Source of the DNA: Hwanghaeella sp965227365
Lineage (GTDB): Bacteria > Pseudomonadota > Alphaproteobacteria > UBA8366 > Aestuariispiraceae
Direction of reading: 5' to 3'
Length of the DNA stretch: 64,000 nucleotides
Assembly: GCF_965227365.1 (NCBI RefSeq)
Contig: NZ_OZ245754.1
Span: 868,001-932,000 of the forward strand
Shown here piece by piece: positions 24,718 to 33,498 of the stretch. The notes under the pieces were generated by a model. That model was not told where the DNA came from. It was given only the letters and a program-made list of their open reading frames with translations, and did not search any database. Position 1 is the first letter of the stretch. Every line of letters begins with the position of its first letter. The translations under genes and the position numbers were made by a program.

Positions 24718-25869
24718 TCAGGCCGCTGCCGCCATGTCCTGCCGCTGGATCCAGCCGCCGCCCAGCACCGTGTCACCGTCATAGAAGACGCAGGCCTGTC
24801 CGGCGGAGACGCCGTATTGCGGTTCGTCGAACCGGACAATGACGTCGCCTAAAGCATCCGCCCGCACGCTGGCGGAGACGGGCGCCATGGTATTGCGGAT
24901 CTTCACCTTCACCGGCCGCGGTGCCTCGGTCAGTTTCGTATCGCCCAGCCAGTTCACCGCCGTCAGGCGAATTTCGTCGACCGCCAATGCCTCGCGCGGC
25001 CCGACCAGAACGCGGTTCGTTTCCGGGTCGATGCGGACGACATAGAGCGGGTCGTTGTCGCCCGCCGTCGTACCGTCCTGATTGCGGCCGCCGATGCCGA
25101 GGCCCCGGCGCTGGCCGATTGTATAATTCACGACCCCGTCGTGACGGCCCAGCACGGTGCCGTCCAGATGGACGATATCACCGGGTTTGCCGGCATCGGG
25201 ACGGAACTTGGTGACGACGCTGGCATAGGATCCGTTCGGCACGAAGCAGATGTCCTGGCTGTCCGGCTTGTCCGCGACCGGCAGATTGAAGCGCTCCGCC
25301 AGCCGGCGGGTCTCGGTCTTGTCGTTACCGCCCAGGGGAAAACGCAGAAAGTCCAACTGTTCCTGCGTCGTGGCGAAGAGGAAATAACTCTGGTCCTTGG
25401 AGGCGTCGACGGCGGCCTTCAAGCGTGCCCGACCCTCGGCGACGTCCCGGCGGACATAGTGCCCGGTCGCCAGCGCTTCCGCGCCCAAGTCCCGGGCGGT
25501 ACCCAAGAGGTCGCGGAATTTGACCGTCTGATTGCAGCGGACACAGGGGATCGGGGTTTCGCCCCGGGTATAGGCGTCGACGAAATCGTCGATCACGCTT
25601 TCCCGAAACTTGCTTTCGTAATCCAGCACATAGTGCGGAATGCCGATCTCCGCGGCCACGTTGCGGGCGTCGTGAATATCCTGCCCGGCGCAGCAGGCGC
25701 CTTTGCGGGAAACCGCCGCGCCGTGGTCGTACAACTGCAGCGTGACCCCCACGACGTCATAGCCGCGTTCCTTCAACAGGGCGGCCGTCACGGAAGAATC
25801 CACACCGCCCGACATCGCGACGACGATGCGGGTATCCTGTGGGCGTTTATCGAAACCTAGGTCGTTCAT
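24718..25869 (-). CDS. mnmA: tRNA-specific 2-thiouridylase
   Basis: 383 residues from the ATG at 25869. The PP-loop SGGVDSS (20-26) binds ATP. The catalytic cysteine pair is C112 in PCVRCNQTVKF and C208 in DSQDICFV. GQRRGLGIGG and QYGVSAGQACVFYDG mark the central and C-terminal domains. MnmA puts sulphur on U34 of tRNA-Lys, Glu and Gln. The double Cys in ACCAGQDIHDARNVA is usual for alphaproteobacteria. Confidence 0.95.
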   Translation of the reverse strand: MNDLGFDKRPQDTRIVVAMSGGVDSSVTAALLKERGYDVVGVTLQLYDHGAAVSRKGACCAGQDIHDARNVAAEIGIPHYVLDYESKFRESVIDDFVDAYTRGETPIPCVRCNQTVKFRDLLGTARDLGAEALATGHYVRRDVAEGRARLKAAVDASKDQSYFLFATTQEQLDFLRFPLGGNDKTETRRLAERFNLPVADKPDSQDICFVPNGSYASVVTKFRPDAGKPGDIVHLDGTVLGRHDGVVNYTIGQRRGLGIGGRNQDGTTAGDNDPLYVVRIDPETNRVLVGPREALAVDEIRLTAVNWLGDTKLTEAPRPVKVKIRNTMAPVSASVRADALGDVIVRFDEPQYGVSAGQACVFYDGDTVLGGGWIQRQDMAAAA

Positions 25870-25943
25870 GGCGCGGAATATAGGCTTTCGCGGCCCATAC
25901 GCAATATGGGGCAAGTGAGAGACGACGCCGCGCGTGTTGGGCG

Positions 25944-27284
25944 TCAGTCCCGGATGTAACCCAATTCACGCAGCAGTGGGCCGTTGTCGACGCAGAAATC
26001 CTCGATCGCGCGGACCAGCCCGTCATATTCCGGATGGCCCATGGGAAGCGATAGGGTGATCATGCATCGGGTTGCCATGTACTGCCCGCGTTCCAGCATT
26101 TCCATGTAGAACAGGCGCTTGATCAACGGATCCGCCTTCTTGGCGTCGGCCGGCCGCTTGATCGGGTCATCGGTGAAATGGATGCACATCAGCGACCCTC
26201 GGCCGGTGACCTGGGCCTTCATGCCGATCCGTTTGAACAATACGTTGATGCGCCGGCGTAGGTCTTCTCCAGCCGCGTTGAGCGTTTTTGCCACCTTGCA
26301 GGTATAAACCTGCGTCAGTCCGGTCAGACCGGCGGCCATGGTCAGCACATTGTTGTTGAAGGTGCCCGCATGCAGATAACCGCCGGGCCGTGACGGATCG
26401 AAATGCTCCATGATATCGCGCCGTCCGCCGAAGGCGCCGAAGGTCAGGCCGCCGCCCAGATACTTGCCAAGCGCCGTCAGGTCCGGGATGACGCCGGTTG
26501 CTTTCTGCAATCCGCCTTCGGACAGGCGCGAGGTAATGACTTCGTCGAAGATCAGCAGGGCACCTACGGCCTCGGTCTCTTTCCGGATGGCTTCCAGGAA
26601 GTCCTGGTCGGCGGGAATGCACCCGCCGCTTCCCATCATCGGTTCCAGGGTGACCGCGGCCAGGTCCTTGCCGATGCGCCGGATCGCCTCGACCGCCCCG
26701 GCCGTGTCGTTGTAGTCGAGCAGTTCGACGTCGTAGGGCGCGTTCAACTCGCCATGTTCCCCGTCCATCAACAGGAAGCCGCCGTGATAGCCGCCCCTGA
26801 AGGCCAGGAACTTGTTCCGGGCGGTCACGGCACGGGCAACCGCGAAGGTCATCAAATTCGCTTCCGAGCCCGAATTGCAGAAGCGGATCAGGTCGATGCC
26901 GGGGAAGCGTTGCACCAATTCCTGCGCCAGTCCCGCTTCGTAACGGTTTGGCGCACCCAGTACCGTGCCCTGTTCCATGGCGGCAATCACCGCTTCACGG
27001 ATCGTCTGGTTCGTATGGCCGTAGAGCCCGGCGGAATATTCGCCCAGGAAATCCACATACCGATGACCGTCCAGGTCTTCCAGCATGCAGCCGTCCGCCA
27101 GCGTCATGGTCAGCGGGGCAGGATCGAAATGAAGGACCGTGCGCGTATTGCCGCCGGGCATCCACTGACGGGCGTCCTTGTGCCGTTCCATGCTGCGCGG
27201 GTTGCGTGCGACAAAACGTGCTTCGGCTTCGGCCAGGGCCTGGTCGAGCGTGAGATTCCTGGGGGTTGGGTTGGTCATTTCCAT
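25944..27284 (-). CDS. Class III aminotransferase (glutamate-1-semialdehyde aminomutase-like)
   Basis: 446 residues; the start may be 27284 or 27278. Fold-type I features: MPGGNTRTVLHFDP, CNSGSEANLMTFAVARA for PLP phosphate binding, LIFDEVITSRLS, and the Schiff-base Lys in TALGKYLGGGLTFGAFGG. The GGNTR motif and length resemble HemL-type aminotransferases, but the neighbours are not haem genes, so it is more likely a catabolic omega-amino-acid or amine transaminase. Downstream gap to mnmA is 74 bp; upstream to the acyltransferase 131 bp. Confidence 0.85.
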   Translation of the reverse strand: MEMTNPTPRNLTLDQALAEAEARFVARNPRSMERHKDARQWMPGGNTRTVLHFDPAPLTMTLADGCMLEDLDGHRYVDFLGEYSAGLYGHTNQTIREAVIAAMEQGTVLGAPNRYEAGLAQELVQRFPGIDLIRFCNSGSEANLMTFAVARAVTARNKFLAFRGGYHGGFLLMDGEHGELNAPYDVELLDYNDTAGAVEAIRRIGKDLAAVTLEPMMGSGGCIPADQDFLEAIRKETEAVGALLIFDEVITSRLSEGGLQKATGVIPDLTALGKYLGGGLTFGAFGGRRDIMEHFDPSRPGGYLHAGTFNNNVLTMAAGLTGLTQVYTCKVAKTLNAAGEDLRRRINVLFKRIGMKAQVTGRGSLMCIHFTDDPIKRPADAKKADPLIKRLFYMEMLERGQYMATRCMITLSLPMGHPEYDGLVRAIEDFCVDNGPLLRELGYIRD

Positions 27285-27415
27285 GCCGGAGGTTATTGGG
27301 TCCGCAAGATCGTTTCGGGCAGCCTATCGCCTGCCTCGACAAGTGTCCACGTACCGCACGCCGCCCCTCCAAAAGCGTGCGCGCCATCCAAACGACTAAT
27401 GCTTAAGGCGGGGCG

Positions 27416-28576
27416 TCAGGAACCCTTCCGATAAGGCGAATGATCGTCCAGATACTCCATCACATGGGAAACCTCGTCGCGTTCCGCCACCAAAAAACGT
27501 TCGACCGCGTCCCGGAATCCCGGATCGACGATGTGATGCGCGGAATAGGTCCGAACCGGCAGATAGCCGCGCTGTACCTTGTGTTCCCCTTGTGTGCCCG
27601 CTTCGACGCGCGCCAGGCCGCGTTCGATCGCGAAGTCGATGGCCTGATAGTAACAGGCCTCGAAATGCAGGAAGGGATAGCGGCCGTCCGATCCCCAGTT
27701 GCGCCCGAACAGGCATTCCGTGCCGATCAGGTTCAAGGCGCCCGCCACCGGCGTGTCGCCATCGTAGACCAGGATCAGCAAAACGCGGTCGCGCATCCTC
27801 TCCTGCAGCAGGCGGAAGAAGGTGCGGGTCAGATAGGGATGTCCCCATTTCCGGTCATAGGTCTGCTGGTAGAACAGGTAGAAGGCATCCCAATGGTGGT
27901 GTTGCAGGTCGTCGCCGGTCAGGCGTTCGATCCGCAAGCCGCTTTCGACTGCTTTCTGACGTTCCTTCCGGATATTCTTCCGCTTCCGGCTGCTGAGCGT
28001 TTCCAGGAAATCGTCGAAACTGCCGTAGTCCTGATTGTGCCAATGATACTGCTGGCCGTGCCGGATCAGAAATCCTGCATCCTCCAACGCGGCGGCATCC
28101 GTCTCGGTCGCGAAGTTCACATGCAGCGAGGAGACGCCGTGCTGCCGCGTCACCTCCAGCAAACCGGCGATCAGGGCGCTGCGCAGTCCAGTGTCATCGG
28201 CGTCGGGCCGTACCATCAGGCGCGGGCCGGTCACCGGTGTGAAGGGTACGGCGGAAAGCAGTTTTGGATAATACTGCCCGCCCGCGCGTTCATAGGCGTG
28301 CGCCCAGCCATAGTCGAAAACGTATTCTCCCTGGCTGTGCCCCTTCAGATAAAGCGGCACCGCGCCGAGCAGACGGCCGTTGTCATTCTGGATGATCAAG
28401 TGCTGCGGCAGCCAACCCTCGTCGGCGCAGGCGGAACGGCTCTCCTCCAGGGAATACAGGAAGTCATGGCTGACGAAGGGATTGTCGGGCCCGGCGCAGG
28501 CGTCCCATTCCTCGCGCGCGACACTGCCGAGGTCACGCACGATATCGATGCGTATGGGATCTTCGCCGTCAGGCAT
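27416..28576 (-). CDS. GNAT-fold acyltransferase of the DUF482 / peptidogalycan-type family
   Basis: 386 residues from the ATG at 28576 (GGAAGGAG 6 bases upstream). Conserved DUF482 segments are present: NPFVSHDFLYSLEES, FDYGWAHAYERAGGQYYPKLLSAVPFTPVTGPR, SSLHVNF, FDDFLETLSSRKRKNIRKER, and AGTQGEHKVQRGY near the C-terminus. The double GNAT fold resembles FemAB transferases. The cellular substrate is unknown. Divergent from the FAD oxidoreductase gene with a 159-bp shared promoter region. Confidence 0.85.
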   Translation of the reverse strand: MPDGEDPIRIDIVRDLGSVAREEWDACAGPDNPFVSHDFLYSLEESRSACADEGWLPQHLIIQNDNGRLLGAVPLYLKGHSQGEYVFDYGWAHAYERAGGQYYPKLLSAVPFTPVTGPRLMVRPDADDTGLRSALIAGLLEVTRQHGVSSLHVNFATETDAAALEDAGFLIRHGQQYHWHNQDYGSFDDFLETLSSRKRKNIRKERQKAVESGLRIERLTGDDLQHHHWDAFYLFYQQTYDRKWGHPYLTRTFFRLLQERMRDRVLLILVYDGDTPVAGALNLIGTECLFGRNWGSDGRYPFLHFEACYYQAIDFAIERGLARVEAGTQGEHKVQRGYLPVRTYSAHHIVDPGFRDAVERFLVAERDEVSHVMEYLDDHSPYRKGS

Positions 28577-28735
28577 GATTTCTCCTTCCGTCAAAAGACA
28601 TGCGTCGATGACGGCACCGGATCAAGACCTTGTTGCAACGCGGGGAAAAATTCCGTCGGTGTGCCGCCTTGACCGGACCGGGGATTTCATGACTCTGCGC
28701 GGCGATTGGGAGTTTTGCGGTGGAGGTACCGGGCT

Positions 28736-30331
28736 GTGGGAAAATCGGAAGCATTCGACGTCGTCATTATCGGCGCGGGGCATAACGGGCTGACCTGTGC
28801 CGGCTATCTGGCGCGCGGCGGGTTGAAGGTTAAGGTCGTCGAACGGCGGGATGTCGTCGGCGGCGCCGCGCTGACGGAGGAGTTCCATCCGGGTTTCCGC
28901 AACTCCGTCTTTTCCTATCTGGTCAGTTTGCTGTCGCCGAAGGTGATCGCCGATCTGGAACTGGCACGTTTCGGCCTGGAGATCATGGACCGGACCTCGG
29001 GCAGTTTCTCCGTGCTGCAGGGCGATCATCTCTGGCTGCCGCGGGACGGTTCGATCGCGCGGCGGGAAATCGCGCGTTTCTCAAAGGCCGATGCGGAGGC
29101 CTTTCCCGAATTCGAAGACCGGATCGCGACCGTGGCCGAAGCGTTGCGGGCCGTCGCGGAAGACGCGCCGCCCGATTTCGGCGGCGGCTGGCCGGACCTC
29201 ATGCGGCTGCTGTCGCTCGGCAACAGGGTTCGCAAGCTTGGCGCCCGGGCCCAGGCCGATCTGGCGGATCTGATGACCATGTCGGTCGGCCATTATCTTG
29301 AGCGCTGGTTCGAAAGCGACCCGATCAAGGGAATCTTCGGATTCGAAGGCGTGATCGGGAATTTCGCCGGCCCGTATCAGGCGGGCTCGGCCTATGTTCT
29401 GCTGCATCACGCTTTCGGCGAGGTGAACGGCCGTACCGGGGCCTGGGGACATGCCAAGGGTGGCATGGGAGCCATCTCCCAGGCGTTGGCGGCCTCGGCC
29501 AAGGCGTCGGGTGTGGAGATCGAGACCGAGGCACCGGTCCGCGAGGTCATCGTCGAGAAGGGCAAGGCGGTCGGCGTGGTGTTGGAGGACGGACGGTCGA
29601 TCCGCGCGCGCGGCGTGGCCGCAAATGTCAATCCGGGCTTGCTGTTCGGACAGATGGTCGACCCGGCAGTCGTGCCGAAAGACTTCAAGCGCCGGATGGA
29701 CACATGGCGCAGCGAGTCCGCCACGTTCCGGATGAATGTCGCGTTGAGCGAGATGCCGCGCTTCTCGTCCCTGCCGGGGGGAGACGAGGACCTGGCCTAT
29801 CTGAACGGCACGATCGATATCTGTCCGTCGCTGGACTATATCCAGGACGCTTACGACGATGCCCGTGCCGCGGGCTGGGCCAAGCGGCCGATCATCTCAA
29901 TGTGCCTGCCGACGACGCTGGACGACACCCTGGCGCCGGAAGGCTGCCATGTGATGAGCTTGTTCTGTCAGCACTTCCGGCGGCACCTGCCCGACGGCAC
30001 GACCTGGGACGATCACCGGGACTCGGTGGCCGACATGATCATCGATACGGTCGGTCAGTACGCGCCGAACTTCAAGGCGGCGGTGGTCGGCCGTCAGATC
30101 AATTCACCGCTGGATATCGAGCGCAAACTGAACATGACGGGCGGAGATATCTTCCACGGCGCGCTGCATCTGGATCAGATCTTTTCGCTGCGGCCGGCGC
30201 CGGGACATGCCGACCATCGCATGCCGGTGCCCGGGCTCTATCTGTGCGGGTCGGGCGCTCATCCGGGTGGGGGCGTGACCGGCTTGCCGGGACGCAATGC
30301 GGCGGCGGAGATCCTGCGCGACATCAGGTGA
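28736..30331 (+). CDS. FAD-dependent NAD(P)/amine oxidoreductase, phytoene-desaturase-like (PYROXD2-type)
   Basis: 531 residues from the GTG at 28736, chosen because GGAGG lies 9 bases upstream and it starts just before the FAD motif VVIIGAGHNGLTCAGYLARGG. The C-terminus has the matching CGSGAHPGGGVTGLPGRNAA motif that closes the FAD site in carotenoid-desaturase-like proteins. No carotenoid genes are nearby, so a carotenoid role is not indicated. A related mitochondrial protein (PYROXD2) also has no settled reaction. Confidence 0.87.
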   Translation: MGKSEAFDVVIIGAGHNGLTCAGYLARGGLKVKVVERRDVVGGAALTEEFHPGFRNSVFSYLVSLLSPKVIADLELARFGLEIMDRTSGSFSVLQGDHLWLPRDGSIARREIARFSKADAEAFPEFEDRIATVAEALRAVAEDAPPDFGGGWPDLMRLLSLGNRVRKLGARAQADLADLMTMSVGHYLERWFESDPIKGIFGFEGVIGNFAGPYQAGSAYVLLHHAFGEVNGRTGAWGHAKGGMGAISQALAASAKASGVEIETEAPVREVIVEKGKAVGVVLEDGRSIRARGVAANVNPGLLFGQMVDPAVVPKDFKRRMDTWRSESATFRMNVALSEMPRFSSLPGGDEDLAYLNGTIDICPSLDYIQDAYDDARAAGWAKRPIISMCLPTTLDDTLAPEGCHVMSLFCQHFRRHLPDGTTWDDHRDSVADMIIDTVGQYAPNFKAAVVGRQINSPLDIERKLNMTGGDIFHGALHLDQIFSLRPAPGHADHRMPVPGLYLCGSGAHPGGGVTGLPGRNAAAEILRDIR

Positions 30332-30359
30332 CGCGCAGGACCGCTGCCTGACGGGACGG

Positions 30360-30827
30360 TTACTCGACTTCGAAGATTGCCTCGACTTCGACGGCAACGT
30401 TGAAGGGAAGCGAGCCGACGCCGACGGCGAAGCGCGAATGCGCGCCCTTGTCGCCGAAGATTTCGCCGACGACGTTGCTGGCGCCGTTGATGACCATCGG
30501 ATGCTGTTCGAAATCAGCGGGGCAGTTCACGAACCCGCCCAGCTTCACGACACGGGTCACCTTGTCCAGGTCGCCGCCCAGCATATCCTTGGCGACTGCG
30601 ATGGCGTTCAATGCGCAGACACGGGCCGCGTCCTGGCCTTGTTCAACGGTGAATTCCGCGCCGACCTTGCCCTTGAAGGCAATTTCGCCGTTCACGAAGG
30701 GAACCTGACCGGAGACGAAGATCAGATTTCCGGTGCGGACGCCCGGGACATAGGCGGCGGCGGGTTTCGCCACGGCCGGGATTTCAATGCCGAGTTCCTT
30801 GAGACGTGCGTCGATTTGGCCTGCCAT
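30360..30827 (-). CDS. RidA/YjgF/Rid family protein
   Basis: 155 residues with GNLIFVSGQVPFVNG, the DLDKVTRVVKLGGFVN strand and a C-terminal GVGSLPFNVAVEVEAIFEVE. Rid proteins hydrolyse reactive enamines/imines formed by PLP enzymes and flavin amino-acid oxidases. The Arg that marks active imine deaminases would sit in HSRFAVGVG, where an Arg is present. Convergent with the FAD oxidoreductase; strong SD GAGGAAC. Confidence 0.9.
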   Translation of the reverse strand: MAGQIDARLKELGIEIPAVAKPAAAYVPGVRTGNLIFVSGQVPFVNGEIAFKGKVGAEFTVEQGQDAARVCALNAIAVAKDMLGGDLDKVTRVVKLGGFVNCPADFEQHPMVINGASNVVGEIFGDKGAHSRFAVGVGSLPFNVAVEVEAIFEVE

Positions 30828-31175
30828 ATGTTCCTCCTGCCAGCCTTGGGGTTGCGTGCGTTCTGCGGGGTTTCAATCGCGGAGATGTCAGACGACAATC
30901 GGAACCGTCCGATCGTTATCCGTCCGCGGGGCGAAGTCTTACCATTGCCATCTGGATGGTCCAACAGACGATAACCTGCCGAACAGTAATTCCGAGAAAC
31001 GGTATCGTGACACCAACCTGCGCGCCGCCTTTCGTTCCCAGGACGTCAAAGGCCAGTATCGGGCGCTGCATGCGGGGGAAATGTGATGTCGGCGAGGTTT
31101 GCCGTTCCCGGAATGAGCGGGTACTGTCTGCCTGATCGTTGGATTCTGGCCGATACCCAACACGTTGACCGGGGC

Positions 31176-32075
31176 ATGGCCGTTTGGGAGTTTGATGTGA
31201 ACGACGTTGCCGTCCCCGGCGTGTACAGCTTGCACCGGCCGCAGGTTCCTGCGGTGCCGGTGGTTTTCGACTCTCCGCATAGCGGTACGGTGTTCCCCGC
31301 CGATTTCGGATCCATCGTGCCGGAGAGGATTCTGCGCCGGGTTCAGGACAATTTCGTCGACGACCTGTTCTATGACGTCCTGGAATATGGTGCGAGCCTG
31401 CTCTGCGCGCATTTTCCCCGCAGTTATATCGACCCGAACCGCGCCCAGGATGACCTCGACAGCCGTCTGTTGTCGGAAGCCTGGCCGGAACCCCTTCGCC
31501 CGACCGACAAGTCCCGTTTGGGCCACGGGTTGATATGGCGTGCCTGTCCGACCGACAGGGCAATGTACGACCGGCGCCTGACCGCGCGGGAGGTCCGAAA
31601 CCGCATCGAAACCTATTGGCGGCCCTATCATGCGGTGCTGGCGGAAGAAATCGACCATCTGTGGCGTCGGTTCGGTCAGGTCTGGCATGTAAACTGTCAC
31701 TCGATGCCGGCCGGCAGCAGCCCGATCGTGGCGCGCCGCGGCGGATCCCAGCGGGCGGATATCGTGATCGGGGATCGCGACGGTCGCTCTTCCGACCCGG
31801 AGTTCACAACCTTCGTGCGCGACCGGCTGGAGCAACGCGGGTATACGGTGCGGCTGAACGATCCCTACAAGGGGGCGTATCTGATCGAGGCCTATGCCGC
31901 CCCGGCGGTGGGACGCAGCAGCATTCAGATGGAGATCAACAGGTCGATCTATATGAACGAAGCGACGCTGGAGAAATCAGGCAATTTCGAAGTGCTTCGC
32001 CGCGACCTGACCGGCTTGTCTGAAGAGATCGCCGGCTTCGCACTGGACCGCACAATGCCACAGGCGGCGGAGTGA
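31176..32075 (+). CDS. N-formylglutamate amidohydrolase family protein
   Basis: 299 residues from the ATG at 31176, the usual family length; an ATG at 31086 has a better SD (GGGGGA) and would add 30 residues without known similarity. Signatures: VVFDSPHSGTVFP, HFPRSYIDPNR, VNCHSMPAG and ADIVIGDRDGRS, with His/Glu residues for the zinc site. The enzyme releases formate from N-formylglutamate (histidine degradation) or related N-formyl amino acids, but no hut genes are nearby. The 258-348 bp upstream show no gene. It is 4 bp from the next gene, so they are co-transcribed. Confidence 0.87.
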   Translation: MAVWEFDVNDVAVPGVYSLHRPQVPAVPVVFDSPHSGTVFPADFGSIVPERILRRVQDNFVDDLFYDVLEYGASLLCAHFPRSYIDPNRAQDDLDSRLLSEAWPEPLRPTDKSRLGHGLIWRACPTDRAMYDRRLTAREVRNRIETYWRPYHAVLAEEIDHLWRRFGQVWHVNCHSMPAGSSPIVARRGGSQRADIVIGDRDGRSSDPEFTTFVRDRLEQRGYTVRLNDPYKGAYLIEAYAAPAVGRSSIQMEINRSIYMNEATLEKSGNFEVLRRDLTGLSEEIAGFALDRTMPQAAE

Positions 32076-32079
32076 TTTT

Positions 32080-32424
32080 ATGATCGTTATCCATGGCTTG
32101 AAGAATTGCGACACCTGCAAGAAGGCCCGGAAATGGGCTGAGCAGGAAGGGCTAGAGCACCGCTTTCACGATGTTCGCGCCGACGGTTTGACCGGCGGGC
32201 AACTCGATGCCTGGCTCAAGCAGGTTTCCTGGGAGGTCCTGCTCAACCGTCGCGGCACAACATGGCGTGGCCTCGACGATGCGGTGAAGAACAGCGTGGA
32301 CGAAGCCGCCGCGCGGAATCTGATGCTGGAACATCCGGCACTGATCAAGCGACCGGTCTTCGATCGTGACGGCACAATCAGTGTCGGGTTCACCGATGCG
32401 GTCAGGGACTCGCTGAAAAGCTGA
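32080..32424 (+). CDS. ArsC/Spx family reductase-like protein (YffB type)
   Basis: 114 residues with a thioredoxin-like fold. NCDTCKKARKW near the N-terminus has CxxC, LLNRRGTTWRGL and ALIKRPVFDRDG complete the ArsC family pattern. This branch is glutathione-dependent and often not a real arsenate reductase. It follows the amidohydrolase with a 4-bp gap. Confidence 0.85.
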   Translation: MIVIHGLKNCDTCKKARKWAEQEGLEHRFHDVRADGLTGGQLDAWLKQVSWEVLLNRRGTTWRGLDDAVKNSVDEAAARNLMLEHPALIKRPVFDRDGTISVGFTDAVRDSLKS

Positions 32425-32436
32425 TCGGCGTATTCC

Positions 32437-32748
32437 CTAACCGCGCCGCTGGTTCGGTTTCGCGTGCCGTCCAATCAATTCCGGCGGCTGTTTCCTCACC
32501 CATTTCACGAAGCTTCGGATATCCGGATGGGCCAGCAATGCCTCGGCACTGGCATAGTCCTTTGCCAATACGTCTTCCGAGAACAGGGAGTGGATCTTCT
32601 TGTGACAGATGCGATGCAGGTAGGACCAATCGCCGCCGCCTTCCGATCGCGGAACCCAGTGATGTCGGTCGACACTCGGTCCATCGATCATGCTGCGGCC
32701 GCAGAGCGGGCAGGGACCGAGATGCTTCGCGTTGTTCGTTTCCGGCAT
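32437..32748 (-). CDS. Small HNH-type nuclease-fold protein
   Basis: 103 residues from the ATG at 32748. A CPLCG zinc knuckle (about 13-17) is followed by DRHHWVPRSEGGG and LHRICHKKIHSLFSE, the beta-beta-alpha HNH core with a second CxxC-like pair broken to one Cys. Chromosomal stand-alone HNH proteins of this size have no fixed role. It is 26 bp downstream of the cupin-like gene in the same direction. Confidence 0.75.
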   Translation of the reverse strand: MPETNNAKHLGPCPLCGRSMIDGPSVDRHHWVPRSEGGGDWSYLHRICHKKIHSLFSEDVLAKDYASAEALLAHPDIRSFVKWVRKQPPELIGRHAKPNQRRG

Positions 32749-32774
32749 GGGCGCCTGTCCGATAGGCGCGCGGA

Positions 32775-33434
32775 TCACACTTCGATGAAGGTGTCCACGT
32801 AGGTCTTGTAGGTTTGGCGTTTCGGCTTTTCCCAATCGGATTCGCGCATGTAGGCGATGGAACTCTTGCCCAGCAAGGTTCGCGGCAGGACCATGACCCG
32901 GATAAACCCGGTCATCTTTTCCTTCGAGGAACTGCCCGAGATGGATACGGGCCCCGGTTCGAACCAGGCATCGTTCGGGCCGAAGACATGCCGTTCGCCG
33001 TCCATGTCGAGCGACAGAGTCCCGCAGTGCAGACAGCGAATGCCGGGACCGGCATGCTTGTGGTTATAGATCTGACAATTCAGCGGGAAGTTCACCGCGT
33101 CGCATCGGATCAGATAGCCGTGCGGTTGCTCGAGGGTTATTTCCTCCTCGACTTTCAACTCGTTGGAGATCGCCCCGATCGGCTGACCCGCCGGTTCCTC
33201 ACCATTTCGGAACAATTCGAACCGCCAGATGACGGCGCCGTCCATGGATCCGGTGACAGTCACCGGGTCCGGGCAATGGATAGCACCGTCGCAAATCAGT
33301 TCTGTCTGTTGTCCACTGACCGAAAAACCGCCGAACCGGCAGTAAAGGATGCGATGACAGGCGCCGGGATAGGTGACGGTTTCACCTTGCCCGATCCGAT
33401 CGTGATACAATCGCAGCGTATGCGTCCCGCCCAA
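32775..33434 (-). CDS. Uncharacterised cupin-like protein
   Basis: 219 residues with a TTG start at 33434: AAGGAG lies 7 bases upstream and no better ATG exists nearby. The pattern of short beta strands (LYCRFGGFSVSGQ, NCQIYNHKHAGPGIRCLHCGTLSLDMDGERHVFGPNDAWFEPG) suggests a cupin or bicupin fold with HKH and a CLHCG pair that could bind metal. I do not recognise a named family. It follows the succinate-semialdehyde dehydrogenase gene by 64 bp, so it may act on the same pathway. Confidence 0.65.
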   Translation of the reverse strand: MGGTHTLRLYHDRIGQGETVTYPGACHRILYCRFGGFSVSGQQTELICDGAIHCPDPVTVTGSMDGAVIWRFELFRNGEEPAGQPIGAISNELKVEEEITLEQPHGYLIRCDAVNFPLNCQIYNHKHAGPGIRCLHCGTLSLDMDGERHVFGPNDAWFEPGPVSISGSSSKEKMTGFIRVMVLPRTLLGKSSIAYMRESDWEKPKRQTYKTYVDTFIEV

Positions 33435-33498
33435 GATCTACTCCTTGAAAACTGCTGGCGCCGCCGCCGGAGCGGTGCGCCGGCCATACGCGAGGGGG

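Noticed and set aside
26403..28672. Long plus-strand frames over the aminotransferase and acyltransferase genes
   Set aside because: Antisense shadows: the minus-strand proteins carry clear domain motifs, these do not.
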